Shown here piece after piece: positions 9,192 through 17,382 of a stretch of DNA of 40,544 bases. The notes beneath the pieces are model-generated. The model searched no databases and was not told where the DNA came from. It was given only the letters and a program-made list of their open reading frames with translations. The translations under genes and the position numbers were made by a program. Numbering within the stretch: position 1 is the stretch's first letter; every line of letters begins with the position of its first letter. This stretch comes from Actinomadura sp. KC06 (GTDB lineage: Bacteria; Actinomycetota; Actinomycetes; Streptosporangiales; Streptosporangiaceae): NCBI RefSeq assembly GCF_004348735.1, contig NZ_SMKT01000080.1:1-40544 (forward strand). Direction: 5' to 3'.

Positions 9192-9734
9192 TCACCTGGA
9201 TTGGTTGTCCGCGCACCAGATCTCGATTTCGCGTAGCGCCTCCGATGCATCGCCGGAGGCGTGCGCGATGTTCTCCAGCGCGCGTTTCTCCTGGAAACTC
9301 AAGATCACGTCGTCGGCACAATAGCCGCCTCGAAGAGATCCCGCGGCGGCCTCCAACGGAAGTGTCGCACCGATGATCTGCCGTGTCTTACGGGCGGCAG
9401 CCGGACCCGCCAGCTGCAGTACCACGATCGGACCACTGCACATGTAGTCGACCAGCCTCGCCCTGATCAGGCGTCCCACGTCCGACGCAGCCTCGCAGCC
9501 AGTGAGCTCGCGCCAGTCGATTCCGTTCTCCTGGAGGCGCTCAACCGCCCGGGTTCCGGAGCTTTCGAGCCACTCAGGGTCTTCCGCGTAATGGTCCAGG
9601 ACCTGAGCCTCCGTCGCTCGCGTCATCTTCAGTTGCACGATGCGCAGGCCGGCCTGCTCCAACCGGCTGACAACCGGCCCGACGAGGCCGCGTGCGACGC
9701 CGTCGGGTTTGATGATCACGAGGGTTCTCTCCAC
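9192..9734 (-). CDS. Nucleoside diphosphate kinase-like protein, long form
   Basis: A 180-residue protein with an intact NDK active site: Lys9 in IIKPDGV, Arg118 and Thr124 in RQIIGAT, Arg135 in GSLRGGY, Asn155 and the phosphohistidine His158 in ENIAHASG. Ordinary bacterial NDKs have about 140 residues. The extra 40 lie between the HY motif (about 48) and SGPIVV (about 100). From memory, this long architecture with a DYMCSGP-like block and KRAxxNxxHASG is typical of archaeal and candidate-phylum NDKs rather than of the actinobacterial housekeeping enzyme. It is therefore probably a dedicated, transferred paralogue. It should move a gamma-phosphate between NTPs and NDPs. The GCHII-like gene ends only 2 nt upstream. 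Confidence 0.85.
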   Translation of the reverse strand: MERTLVIIKPDGVARGLVGPVVSRLEQAGLRIVQLKMTRATEAQVLDHYAEDPEWLESSGTRAVERLQENGIDWRELTGCEAASDVGRLIRARLVDYMCSGPIVVLQLAGPAAARKTRQIIGATLPLEAAAGSLRGGYCADDVILSFQEKRALENIAHASGDASEALREIEIWCADNQSR

Positions 9735-9736
9735 CG

Positions 9737-10342
9737 CTAGACACTCTCGCTCTTGAATCCGCCGATGGTGTAACCCCTCGCCATCTTGTCCTCGTAGTAC
9801 GCACGGAGCCCCGGGTGCTCCTCCAGATCGACCGCGACCGAGTGCATCCCGCTGACCGCGATGTTGCGGTCCGTGAGCCCTTCGGCCTTTCCCGGGCTGT
9901 CCGAGAGGAGCAGGACGGACCCGACCCGCAGGTCGTGGAGCACGGCGGCGGCGGCGTTGTAGGTACGGCGGTCGGCCGCATAGCCGAGCCTGACATAAGC
10001 CTCCGTCTGCGGAATGGATTCCCGCTCGGCCAGGCTGGCGGCCAACATCAGCGCCATGTGCCCGTTTCCCCTGCCGTCCTGATCGAGCCAGATGATGACG
10101 CCACAGCCCTGCTCCTTGATAAAGACTTGTGCGGATATGAACTGCTCCCGGCAGTCACACTCGACGCTGTTGAACACATGAGCCGAGATGCAGTCGGAAT
10201 GTATTCGACAGGGCACATCCGAAGCGCCATCGACATCACCAAGGACGAGCACTATCAACTGATCCTGCCCGTCATAGTAGAGAATCTCGCGCCAAACTCC
10301 GAACGCGGTCCGTAAGGGCCTTTCGGCGAGCCGTTTTATCAT
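9737..10342 (-). CDS. GTP cyclohydrolase II paralogue lacking the catalytic tyrosine
   Basis: A 201-residue stand-alone GCHII domain (RibA without a RibB domain). The three zinc cysteines are present: Cys51 in RIHSDC, Cys62 and Cys64 in VECDCREQ. The catalytic Arg is retained (Arg126 in AADRR, equal to Arg128 of E. coli RibA), as is a phosphate-binding DQDGRGNG block. By my alignment the tyrosine that completes the normal reaction (E. coli Tyr105) is Ala102 here (MLAASL). From memory, a Streptomyces coelicolor paralogue with this Tyr replaced stops at the formylated pyrimidine nucleotide (FAPy). The gene is part of the CHAT/caspase operon, not of a riboflavin operon, so a role in making a special nucleotide is likelier than vitamin synthesis (inference). 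Confidence 0.85.
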   Translation of the reverse strand: MIKRLAERPLRTAFGVWREILYYDGQDQLIVLVLGDVDGASDVPCRIHSDCISAHVFNSVECDCREQFISAQVFIKEQGCGVIIWLDQDGRGNGHMALMLAASLAERESIPQTEAYVRLGYAADRRTYNAAAAVLHDLRVGSVLLLSDSPGKAEGLTDRNIAVSGMHSVAVDLEEHPGLRAYYEDKMARGYTIGGFKSESV

Positions 10343-10375
10343 TCTCTCACCTTCCGTTCCAGCACCGATCTCGAC

Positions 10376-10627
10376 TCAGGGTTGACGAATGCCCAGATTC
10401 TCGAACAACATCTCCTGCACGGCCATCACATGACTACAGGTCCTTCTTGTCGTATAGAAGTCGCAGGTACATGACCACACGTCGTCCGAGAAGGAGATCT
10501 CCCGCTCCGCATGCTCGGACCTCATGGTCATTTTGATCTCGAGCAACATCACCCTTTCCGGTTCTCTCGTGTACTTTCGGGCCTTCCTGCGTTTGGCGGC
10601 GATTGCACGGTCTTCCTCGACATTCAT
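10376..10627 (-). CDS. Small SWIM zinc-finger protein
   Basis: 83 residues. The C-terminal half contains the CxC...CxH pattern of a SWIM zinc finger (WSCTCDFYTTRRTCSHVMAV, about residues 51-70). The N-terminal half is basic (RAIAAKRRKARKYTRE). SWIM domains bind DNA or protein partners. A stand-alone SWIM protein beside a STAND ATPase may be an adaptor or nucleic-acid sensor; its exact role is unknown. It lies 15 nt after the CHAT-STAND gene and 33 nt before the GCHII paralogue on the same strand, so it belongs to the operon. The gene is short but the zinc ligands are clear. Confidence 0.78.
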   Translation of the reverse strand: MNVEEDRAIAAKRRKARKYTREPERVMLLEIKMTMRSEHAEREISFSDDVWSCTCDFYTTRRTCSHVMAVQEMLFENLGIRQP

Positions 10628-10642
10628 GAGAACATCCGGATG

Positions 10643-13408
10643 TCACTCTCGTTGGTCTGCTGCGGGTAGCAGGCGAATGTCTTCTCGGAGCGCCCAGCCG
10701 GCGATCTCCTTGGCCAGCCCGATGTTCAACTGCCGCGCGAGACTGATCGCCTCCGAGGCATGCGCCCCGGCCTCTTCGCGGACGCCGCGGGCGGCCGCGA
10801 GAAGGGCTTGCCCGTAATGGGCGTGAGCGATCCACACGAGATCATTGAGTCCTTCCGATATCTGGCGACTTTCGTCAAAAAGTCGCTCAGCGGAGGTTAT
10901 GTCGTGTTGCTTCACGGCAAGCTTCGCCAGCTGGAACAACGTCGCCTGCTCCATCACGGGATCACCGACTGCGCGCTCGATGGAGAGAGCCTGCGAGTAC
11001 AACTCTTGCGCAGCGTCCATGTTGCCATCTGCATGCTCGATGCGGGCGAGTTCATGAATAGTCTTGGCAAGATCTCGATCCTCACCTCTTCCCTCCCGAA
11101 CGGTGCGAACCTGCTCGAACAACCGTCGGGCACCGGCCAGGTCACCTCTGCGATACAGGACTTTGCCGAGCTGGTGATCGATGCCCGCGAGAGCCTGCAT
11201 TGCCGCCGATGCACCTGCTTCGGCCAATTGTCGACCCGCGCGATATGCAGCCTCGGAGCCATCCAAATCGCCGCATCTGTACAGCACTTGCCCCTTACCC
11301 CTCAAAGCGGTCAGTTGATCTCGTGGCAGGTCCAGCGACCGCGCCGTCTCGTGGGCCAGCTCGTAATCGGAGGCCGCTTGGTCGAATTCGGCGAGGCGGT
11401 AGCGAACGAGACCTCTCCTGAGAAGGAATCGCAAACGAGCGGGTGCACCGTCGGGGACCACCGCGGTGGCGGATTCTCCTAGATCAAGAAGTTCCTTAGC
11501 GACTTGCCAGGGGCCTCGGCGGAGGAGCAGCAGATCCGCGTCGCCGACCACAGCAACGCAGTAAGAGATGATCTCTTGCCACATCCCCAGGTCCTCGGCA
11601 AGCCTCAGCGTGCGCCTGATGTTCCTGAGCTCGTCGCCGGGGTAGTCCTCAAGTTCCGACGACAGCGCCTTCTGGATGTCCAGATGACTTCTGATCAGAG
11701 AACGGGTCTTCTCGGCGGACATCTCGTCATGGCGTGACCGCAGATGCGAGACGACGAGCGGATGCATCACGCAGTGCACCTCGCCGGTGAGGTCGTAACG
11801 CCCGATGATCGCTGCTCCTTGCAACTCGTTGAGCACCTGGGAGTAGAGCGCGCGAGCGGACTCCTCAGCTCCCACCGCCTGTGCCACGAGACTGCGCCAG
11901 GTCTTCTCCCTGCAACGGTCCTCGAACATCGACCACGCATTGATGAAATCGACGATAAGGGGAAGTTTCTTTTCCAGCTTCGAAATGATCTGCCCCAGCA
12001 CCTCGGCGTTAATCTTCACCGGGCCGCGGAGATGGTTTCTCTGCAGATCTTCCTTGAGCGTTGACCACGGTTGTCCGATGTCGAGGACGGAACCGGCGGA
12101 AACAAGCGTCCTGGGATGCATGAAACACAATGTGGCGGCGAGTGCTATCTCGTCGCCGAGGATCTGTTGAGCGCGTTCCTTGCCACCGAGCAGGCCGGTC
12201 ACGAGCTCGCGGGACGCCGACATGGGAAGGGATCCGACGTTGATTCTGTTGGGACCGATCATCTCCGCGAACTCTCGCGGGTAATCCTGTGAGATCAGGA
12301 TGGCTCGACCGCCCACACTGGTGTTCCAGGCAACGAACAGCGCACGTAAATCTTGCAGAGTCTCCTCGGGCGCGCTCTCGAGATTGTCCAGGACCAGCAG
12401 ACACCTGCTCGCCGACAGTCGCCGGGATACCTGCGCGGCCAGCACCGCCTCGGGTGCCTGGCCAATTTCCCACCCCAGAGCCCTCGCGACACCTTGGAAT
12501 ACCGGTTCGGCGCCCGGCCTGAAGTAGCCGATTCCATCAGGGAATCTCCAGCTATAACGGTTGGCCAGGGTCTGCGCCAAAACCGTCTTGCCGAACCCGG
12601 TCACGCCAGTGATCGCCACGTATGGGGAATGCGATCGCTCCCCGAAGAGGATGTCATAGATCTTGACAGCCTCGGCCTCGCGATCGAAGAACTGGTTGTG
12701 CACAGCGGGGAAGCTGTTATGCGGCTCGCATGCGAGGAACCGCGGGGCAGCGACTCCTGACTCGATATTGAAAATCGCCTTCTCTGCAGCATGGCCGCGG
12801 ACACGTAACGCGGGTCCGGACTCGGGAGCCAGGCCGGATATTTCTGTGGACGCCTCGCTGACCGCGCGTTCCGGGCTCATTCCTGTGAACAGCATCCGGT
12901 ATATGTCTGCGAGCAGGGTCCGTGCGGCGGTACGTGGAATATCTCCTGCCGCCGATATGACGGTCACCGCTGAGGCTGATCGCGCGATACAGTCCCCCAA
13001 CTCCTCAGTCGCACATCCGTTGAGAACGAGTAACATATCCGAGCAGTCGCTAAAAAGCCGGGCGAACCTTTTGTAGGGCAACCTCACCATCAGGCCATTC
13101 TCAGCCTCAAATTCGAGGTGTTCCCCGGTTGCGTGCATCGCGATGTGAACGATGTCGAACTTATGGGTGGCCAGTGCCACCCTGAGCAAGCCGACCGTCG
13201 GCGGATTAAGCGCAATGATGTCGACATCCACGCGAAGTTCGTCCAGGGCCCGATAGATCTCCTCGAGCTCGTGACGAGGCTCCAGCCGTTCTGGATCATT
13301 GAGGGGCGACGGGGTTGCGAGCAGGATGCGATACCGCGCCGTGCTGGCTGCGAGAGACTCTGTCAGGGTCACGGGCCGCCGACCCGAAACCTGGATTTTG
13401 TCGTGCAA
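10643..13408 (-). CDS. CHAT protease - STAND NTPase - TPR protein
   Basis: A 921-residue multidomain protein. The N-terminal 200 residues form a CHAT (caspase-HetF-like) domain with the catalytic His in VHIAMHATG (His92) and the Cys in VLNGCATEE (Cys132). An NB-ARC/STAND ATPase follows, with Walker A GVTGFGKT (268-275) and Walker B LLVLDN (337-342). The C-terminal third (about 640-900) is tetratricopeptide-like, rich in alternating A/G/Y/L helices. This is the layout of an NLR-like sensor: repeats detect a trigger, the NTPase oligomerises and the protease is released. A TTG start at 13408 is inferred because a TAA directly precedes it in frame and GTGGGG lies just upstream. It is the first gene of the seven-gene minus-strand operon, and its base composition is visibly less GC-rich than the chromosomal genes to the right. 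Confidence 0.9.
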   Translation of the reverse strand: MHDKIQVSGRRPVTLTESLAASTARYRILLATPSPLNDPERLEPRHELEEIYRALDELRVDVDIIALNPPTVGLLRVALATHKFDIVHIAMHATGEHLEFEAENGLMVRLPYKRFARLFSDCSDMLLVLNGCATEELGDCIARSASAVTVISAAGDIPRTAARTLLADIYRMLFTGMSPERAVSEASTEISGLAPESGPALRVRGHAAEKAIFNIESGVAAPRFLACEPHNSFPAVHNQFFDREAEAVKIYDILFGERSHSPYVAITGVTGFGKTVLAQTLANRYSWRFPDGIGYFRPGAEPVFQGVARALGWEIGQAPEAVLAAQVSRRLSASRCLLVLDNLESAPEETLQDLRALFVAWNTSVGGRAILISQDYPREFAEMIGPNRINVGSLPMSASRELVTGLLGGKERAQQILGDEIALAATLCFMHPRTLVSAGSVLDIGQPWSTLKEDLQRNHLRGPVKINAEVLGQIISKLEKKLPLIVDFINAWSMFEDRCREKTWRSLVAQAVGAEESARALYSQVLNELQGAAIIGRYDLTGEVHCVMHPLVVSHLRSRHDEMSAEKTRSLIRSHLDIQKALSSELEDYPGDELRNIRRTLRLAEDLGMWQEIISYCVAVVGDADLLLLRRGPWQVAKELLDLGESATAVVPDGAPARLRFLLRRGLVRYRLAEFDQAASDYELAHETARSLDLPRDQLTALRGKGQVLYRCGDLDGSEAAYRAGRQLAEAGASAAMQALAGIDHQLGKVLYRRGDLAGARRLFEQVRTVREGRGEDRDLAKTIHELARIEHADGNMDAAQELYSQALSIERAVGDPVMEQATLFQLAKLAVKQHDITSAERLFDESRQISEGLNDLVWIAHAHYGQALLAAARGVREEAGAHASEAISLARQLNIGLAKEIAGWALREDIRLLPAADQRE

Positions 13409-14266
13409 TTATCCCCACTTTCGCCTGGGTTGCACTGAGTTTAGACGAGGGGGGCAGGATATTGCAGTCCGGACGTGGACACTGTGCATAGACGCCCATT
13501 GGAGCCTTCCACTGAAGGATCTTGGCATGGGCAATCATCTTGCGTATCAAGCGAGGCAATAGTCAGACTGAGCGAGATCACGACTGCGGTGCGAGGAGGG
13601 AGATCTTCAGGCCCTTATCAGGCAGATTCTGCGCGCGGGCCCACCTCGTCACACGCGGCCGGCGCGACCGAGCTACCTGTTCATCGGCATCTCCCTCGGT
13701 CTCGGCGACCGCAGATCCCAAGTGTTCGCCGCGATACCCCGCCCATCCGCGCAACCGAAGCATGCTGCACGAGCAAGCCGAGCACCACATCACCGGCACT
13801 GTCTTACAGCGGCACCCCGCAGAAGCAGTGTTGAAAGGCCGAACTGGCCTCGATCAACACCCACCGCCGGGCCGTTCACGTACAGCACCCAGGGGATGCG
13901 GACCGCCGCCGGCCTGCACGAGTCGCAGATGCCAGCCGAACCGCAGCCGTCTCCGACGACGCCGACCTGAGAGCCTGACCCCTCAGCTTGCGCACGGAGG
14001 CGGACGGTTGGCCGTCCTCCCCCGGCGGGCGAAGGCGCCCACCGCATCGGCGCTCTTCGGAGTGAACCATCGGCACGGGATCTCACATGGTTGTGCTTCC
14101 CGTCCCGCCAGGGCGTTTCAGTCCCCTACCCCTCGGATGCGCAGAGGTCTGACTGCGCCTCGCGACTGTATGCCTGTGAGGACGTGTGGGCCGTCCTCGG
14201 CGCCGTGGGCTCGTGGTCCCACCTTCCGAAGCCGAGCTCGTAGCCCCGGGCCGGCCTTCGTTGTTC
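13409..14266. other. Gene-poor, probably decayed DNA upstream of the CHAT operon
   Basis: I find no credible gene here. The open frames on both strands are Arg/Pro-rich and resemble no family I know. The leftmost 100 bp must contain the promoter of the CHAT operon, but I cannot place it with confidence. The rest looks like eroded DNA, in line with the frameshifted excisionase remnant next to it. Confidence 0.5.
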
Positions 14267-14420
14267 TCAGGCAGCGTCGGGGCACCCTCGTCCGGCCGTG
14301 GGGATAGGGCGCACGATGGCATCAATCTCGTTGAGGTTGACCTTCAGCAACCGCGGACCACGCAGTAGCCCGTCAGCACCCGCTTGGATACCCAGCGGCG
14401 AATGGCCGGGTGTGGAACGT
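14267..14420 (-). pseudogene. Excisionase (Xis)/HTH remnant, frameshifted
   Basis: Two minus-strand frames together give an excisionase-like helix-turn-helix sequence. One reads PAIRRWVSKRVLTGY and the other continues GPRLLKVNLNEIDAIVRPIP before a stop at 14267. Restoring one G in the run that now reads GTGGTCC would join them as GYCVGPRLLKV, the usual form of actinobacterial phage or integrative-element Xis proteins. The N-terminus is not recognisable. The remnant lies 276 bp from the 3' end of tRNA-Val(CAC) and suggests that the defence island entered on an integrative element now inactive. Confidence 0.6.
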
Positions 14421-14658
14421 CGGCGCGGTTCGCGCCGCCCGTCACCGCACCGTTTCGGTGCCAATCAAGGCCGTGGCGAGGGCGCAATGACGCGTGCTGA
14501 CCTTGTGCTTCGCCGCATCCAGAGCGGGTCCGAGCGGCGTCGCCACCCGCAACGAAGTCCGACCGCTAGGCCGAGACGCCCACTTACGGCAACGAGAGTA
14601 ATCACATCGCTGTCATTCGCTCGGCCCGGTCGCCAGGTCTGGCACAGAATAGGGAAGA

Positions 14659-14674
14659 CCCGGCGGAAGCCGGG
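14659..14674 (-). terminator. Hairpin terminator after tRNA-Val(CAC)
   Basis: CCCGGC and GCCGGG form a perfect 6-bp stem around a 4-nt loop, 21 nt after the tRNA 3' end. On the minus strand the stem is followed by a pyrimidine-rich TCTTCCCT stretch. The position and shape fit an intrinsic terminator. Confidence 0.6.
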
Positions 14675-14695
14675 CCTGACCTGCATCTATACGGG

Positions 14696-14767
14696 TGGGC
14701 GATACTGGGTTCGAACCAGTGACCTCTTCGGTGTGAACGAAGCGCTCTCCCACTGAGCTAATCGCCC
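14696..14767 (-). tRNA. tRNA-Val (anticodon CAC)
   Basis: A 72-nt cloverleaf read on the minus strand. The acceptor GGGCGAT pairs with ATCGCCC (discriminator A), the anticodon stem CTTCG/CGAAG encloses loop TTCACAC, and the T-arm is ACTGG-TTCGAAC-CCAGT. CCA is not encoded. Its 3' end faces the defence island, as expected for an integration hotspot. Confidence 0.96.
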
Positions 14768-14820
14768 TGGACGTCGGAAACTCTAGCGCATGTTGGGGGT
14801 TGTGTGCGCATGCGCAGGGG

Positions 14821-15246
14821 TCAGGTCCAGAAGGTGGGGTCGTCGATGTTCCAGGGGACGACGAAGCCGTAGATGGCCAGGTAGGCGGTGAGGGCGGCGG
14901 CGGCCAAGACGGCGGTGAAGGTGCCGACGATGAGGTTGCGGCGGCGGGCGCGGGGGTCGAGGGCCTTTTCCTTGGCGCGGTCGGCGGCGGCCCTGGCGCG
15001 GTGGAGGGCGCGCTGGGCCCAGGCGAACTCGGTGGCGAGGATGGCGAGGCCGACGACGATGCCGAGGATGCCGGGGCCGGGGGTGACCATCATGATGAGG
15101 CCGCCGAGGAGGACGGCGGAGCCGACCGCGAAGACGCCGAGGCGCCAGGCCGTGTTGAGGAGGCGGTTGCGCCGGATGCGTTCGCGGAACCGGTGGATGC
15201 GGCGCGGCTCCGCGGGCGGGGCTTCCTTTTCGTTCTTGATTGCCAC
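14821..15246 (-). CDS. PGPGW-type (TIGR02611-like) transmembrane protein
   Basis: 141 residues with a basic N-terminus (RRIHRFRERIRRNRLLNTAWR), then two close hydrophobic segments (about 34-54 and 60-72) around the conserved turn MVTPGPGILGIVVG. A charged helix and a last membrane segment (about 106-130) follow. This matches the small actinobacterial membrane proteins named after a PGPGW motif, whose function is unknown. It reads toward tRNA-Val and is a single-gene unit. The 265 bp up to ssgB hold no gene and should contain divergent promoters. Confidence 0.8.
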   Translation of the reverse strand: MAIKNEKEAPPAEPRRIHRFRERIRRNRLLNTAWRLGVFAVGSAVLLGGLIMMVTPGPGILGIVVGLAILATEFAWAQRALHRARAAADRAKEKALDPRARRRNLIVGTFTAVLAAAALTAYLAIYGFVVPWNIDDPTFWT

Positions 15247-15511
15247 GGCTTTACCTTAAAGGCAGGCGGACGGGGGCGGGAACGGGAGGTTTTACCTGGC
15301 CGATCGTCGCACGGGGCGGGGGCACAAGGGCGGAAACTTCCGTCTTTGCGCAGGTCAGGCACGGTGAGATGAGTCACAAAGGTCCGGGACGCCGGAATGT
15401 TCAGGCGCGATCAGGCAGTTAGGCGTCATAGATCGCGGGGATGTCCGTGGGGAGGAGAAGCACTCACCGGGGAGCCCCGCCTGCGGGACACGACGTTAGA
15501 GGGAATGGCCT

Positions 15512-15919
15512 ATGAACACCACCGTCTCAGCGCAGCTGGGCCTTCGACTCGTCGTCCCCGACCGTACGACCGTTCCGCTGCTCGCCGGGCTGGACTACGC
15601 GGCCGACGATCCGTACGCGATCCGGATGGCCTTCTACGTGGGCGATGACGAGCCGGTGGAGTGGATCTTCGCGAGGGAGCTCCTCACGGTCGGCATCGTG
15701 CGGAAGGTCGGGGACGGGGATGTGGAGGTCTGGCCGGGCTCCGACGACGCCACGCTCAACATCGCGCTGTCGTCCCCCTTCGGGGACGCGTTGTTCGAGG
15801 TGCCGCTGTCGCCGCTGGCCGACTTCCTGCACCGGACGTACCAGGCCGTTCCGGCGGGCGAGGAGACCGAGTTCATCGACATCGACGCCGAGCTGGAGAA
15901 CCTACTGTGGCCGTCCTAG
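15512..15919 (+). CDS. ssgB: SsgB-like sporulation and cell-division regulator
   Basis: A 135-residue SsgA-like protein. The N-terminus MNTTVSAQLGLRLVV and the blocks DPYAIRMAFY, VEWIFARELL and DVEVWP align well with what I recall of Streptomyces SsgB. SsgB recruits FtsZ to sporulation septa in aerial hyphae and is conserved in spore-forming actinomycetes, so the gene is a good marker of the host's biology. The ATG has AGAGGG about 9 nt upstream. The gene converges on sthA and their stop codons overlap in a shared CCTAGG. SsgB is a better fit than other SsgA-like paralogues because of the N-terminal sequence. Confidence 0.85.
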   Translation: MNTTVSAQLGLRLVVPDRTTVPLLAGLDYAADDPYAIRMAFYVGDDEPVEWIFARELLTVGIVRKVGDGDVEVWPGSDDATLNIALSSPFGDALFEVPLSPLADFLHRTYQAVPAGEETEFIDIDAELENLLWPS

Positions 15920-17319
15920 GAGGACAGGCGCGCGATGTGGCGCATCTTGTTCATCGCGTCGAGGGCGGCGACCTTGTAGGACTCGGCGAGGGTCGGGTAG
16001 TTGAACACGGCGTTGACCAGGTAGTCGACGGTGCCTCCGCAGCCCATGACCGTCTGGCCGATGTGGACGAGCTCGGTGGCGCCCGTGCCGAAGACGTGGA
16101 CGCCGAGGAGGCGCCGGTCCTCGGGTGAGACGAGCAGTTTGAGCATCCCGTAGGAGTCGCCGATGATCTGGCCGCGGGCGAGCTCGCGGTAGCGGGAGAC
16201 TCCGACCTCGAAGGGGACCTTGGCCTCGGTGAGGGCGTCCTCGGTGCGTCCGACGAAGCTGATCTCGGGGATCGTGTAGATGCCGATGGGCTGGGTCTCG
16301 TGGATCTCCGCGACGGGCTCGCCGCAGGCGTGGTGGGCGGCCAGGCGGCCCTGCTCCATGGACGTCGCGGCGAGGGACGGGAAGCCGATCACGTCGCCGA
16401 CGGCGTAGATGTGCGGGACGTCGGTGCGGTAGTGCTCGTCCACCTTGATCCGGCCGCGGGCGTCGGCGGCCAGGCCGGCGGCGTCCAGGCCGAGGTCGTC
16501 GGTCATGCCGTAGCGCCCGGCCGAGTACATGACGGTGTCGGCGGGGATGCGCTTGCCGCTTTCGAGGACGGTGATCGCGCCCTGCGGCATGCGCTCGACG
16601 GACGCGACGCTCTCGCGGAACCGGAACGTGACGGCCAGGTCGCGCAGGTGGTACTTGAGCGCCTCGACGATCTCCAGGTCGCAGAAGTCCAGCATCCGCT
16701 CGCGCCGCTCGACGACGGTGACCTTGGTGCCGAGCGCGGCGAACATCGAGGCGTACTCGATGCCGATGACGCCGGCGCCGACGACGACCATGGTCTCGGG
16801 GATGCGCTCCATGTTGATGATGCCGTCGGAGTCGATGATCGTCCGGTCGTCGAAGGCGACGGTGTCGGGACGCGCCGGGCGGGTGCCGGTGGCGATGACA
16901 ACGCGGTCAGCGGTGACCTTGTGCTCGCGGTCGCCGTTGCCGCTGATCCCGATCACGTTCGGTTCGAGGAACCGGCCGCGCCCGGGCAGGACGGCGACGC
17001 GGTTGCGGGCGAGCTGGCTGCGGACGACGTCGGTCTCCCGGCCGATGACGTGCTGCGTCCGCATCCCGAGATCGGCGACCGTGATGTCCTCTTTGACCCG
17101 GTAGCTCTGGCCGTAGAGCTCGCGCTGGTTGAGGCCGGTGAGGTACAGGACGGCTTCGCGGAGCGTCTTGGACGGGATCGTCCCGGTGTTGATGCAGACG
17201 CCGCCGATCATGTCGCGGCGGTCGACGATGCCGACCTTGCGGCCCAGCTTGGCGGCGGCGATGGCGGCGCGCTGCCCGCCGGGGCCCGAACCGAGGACGA
17301 GGAGATCGAAGTCATTCAC
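15916..17319 (-). CDS. sthA: Soluble (Si-specific) NAD(P)+ transhydrogenase
   Basis: A 467-residue flavoprotein of the pyridine nucleotide-disulphide oxidoreductase fold. The N-terminal FAD motif is VLGSGPGGQRAAIAAAKLG. GGVCINTGTIPSKTLREAV shows only one of the two redox cysteines of lipoamide dehydrogenase, which is the SthA signature. The second Rossmann motif is VVGAGVIGIEYASMFAALG. A typical C-terminal dimerisation domain follows. The enzyme exchanges reducing equivalents between NADPH and NAD+ in the cytoplasm. It reads convergently with ssgB and lies 63 nt downstream of the TetR gene on the same strand, so it has its own promoter or is co-transcribed with it. Confidence 0.93.
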   Translation of the reverse strand: MNDFDLLVLGSGPGGQRAAIAAAKLGRKVGIVDRRDMIGGVCINTGTIPSKTLREAVLYLTGLNQRELYGQSYRVKEDITVADLGMRTQHVIGRETDVVRSQLARNRVAVLPGRGRFLEPNVIGISGNGDREHKVTADRVVIATGTRPARPDTVAFDDRTIIDSDGIINMERIPETMVVVGAGVIGIEYASMFAALGTKVTVVERRERMLDFCDLEIVEALKYHLRDLAVTFRFRESVASVERMPQGAITVLESGKRIPADTVMYSAGRYGMTDDLGLDAAGLAADARGRIKVDEHYRTDVPHIYAVGDVIGFPSLAATSMEQGRLAAHHACGEPVAEIHETQPIGIYTIPEISFVGRTEDALTEAKVPFEVGVSRYRELARGQIIGDSYGMLKLLVSPEDRRLLGVHVFGTGATELVHIGQTVMGCGGTVDYLVNAVFNYPTLAESYKVAALDAMNKMRHIARLSS

Positions 17320-17382
17320 GTCCCCCAGTCTGGCGGGCCGCGGTCGTCCGGTTAAGGGCTTCGGCTCATCATCGGTCCGTGA

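Noticed and set aside
13522..14307. A 261-codon plus-strand frame in the decayed region
   Set aside because: It looks like random Arg/Pro/Ser-rich sequence, overlaps the Xis remnant and has no motif.
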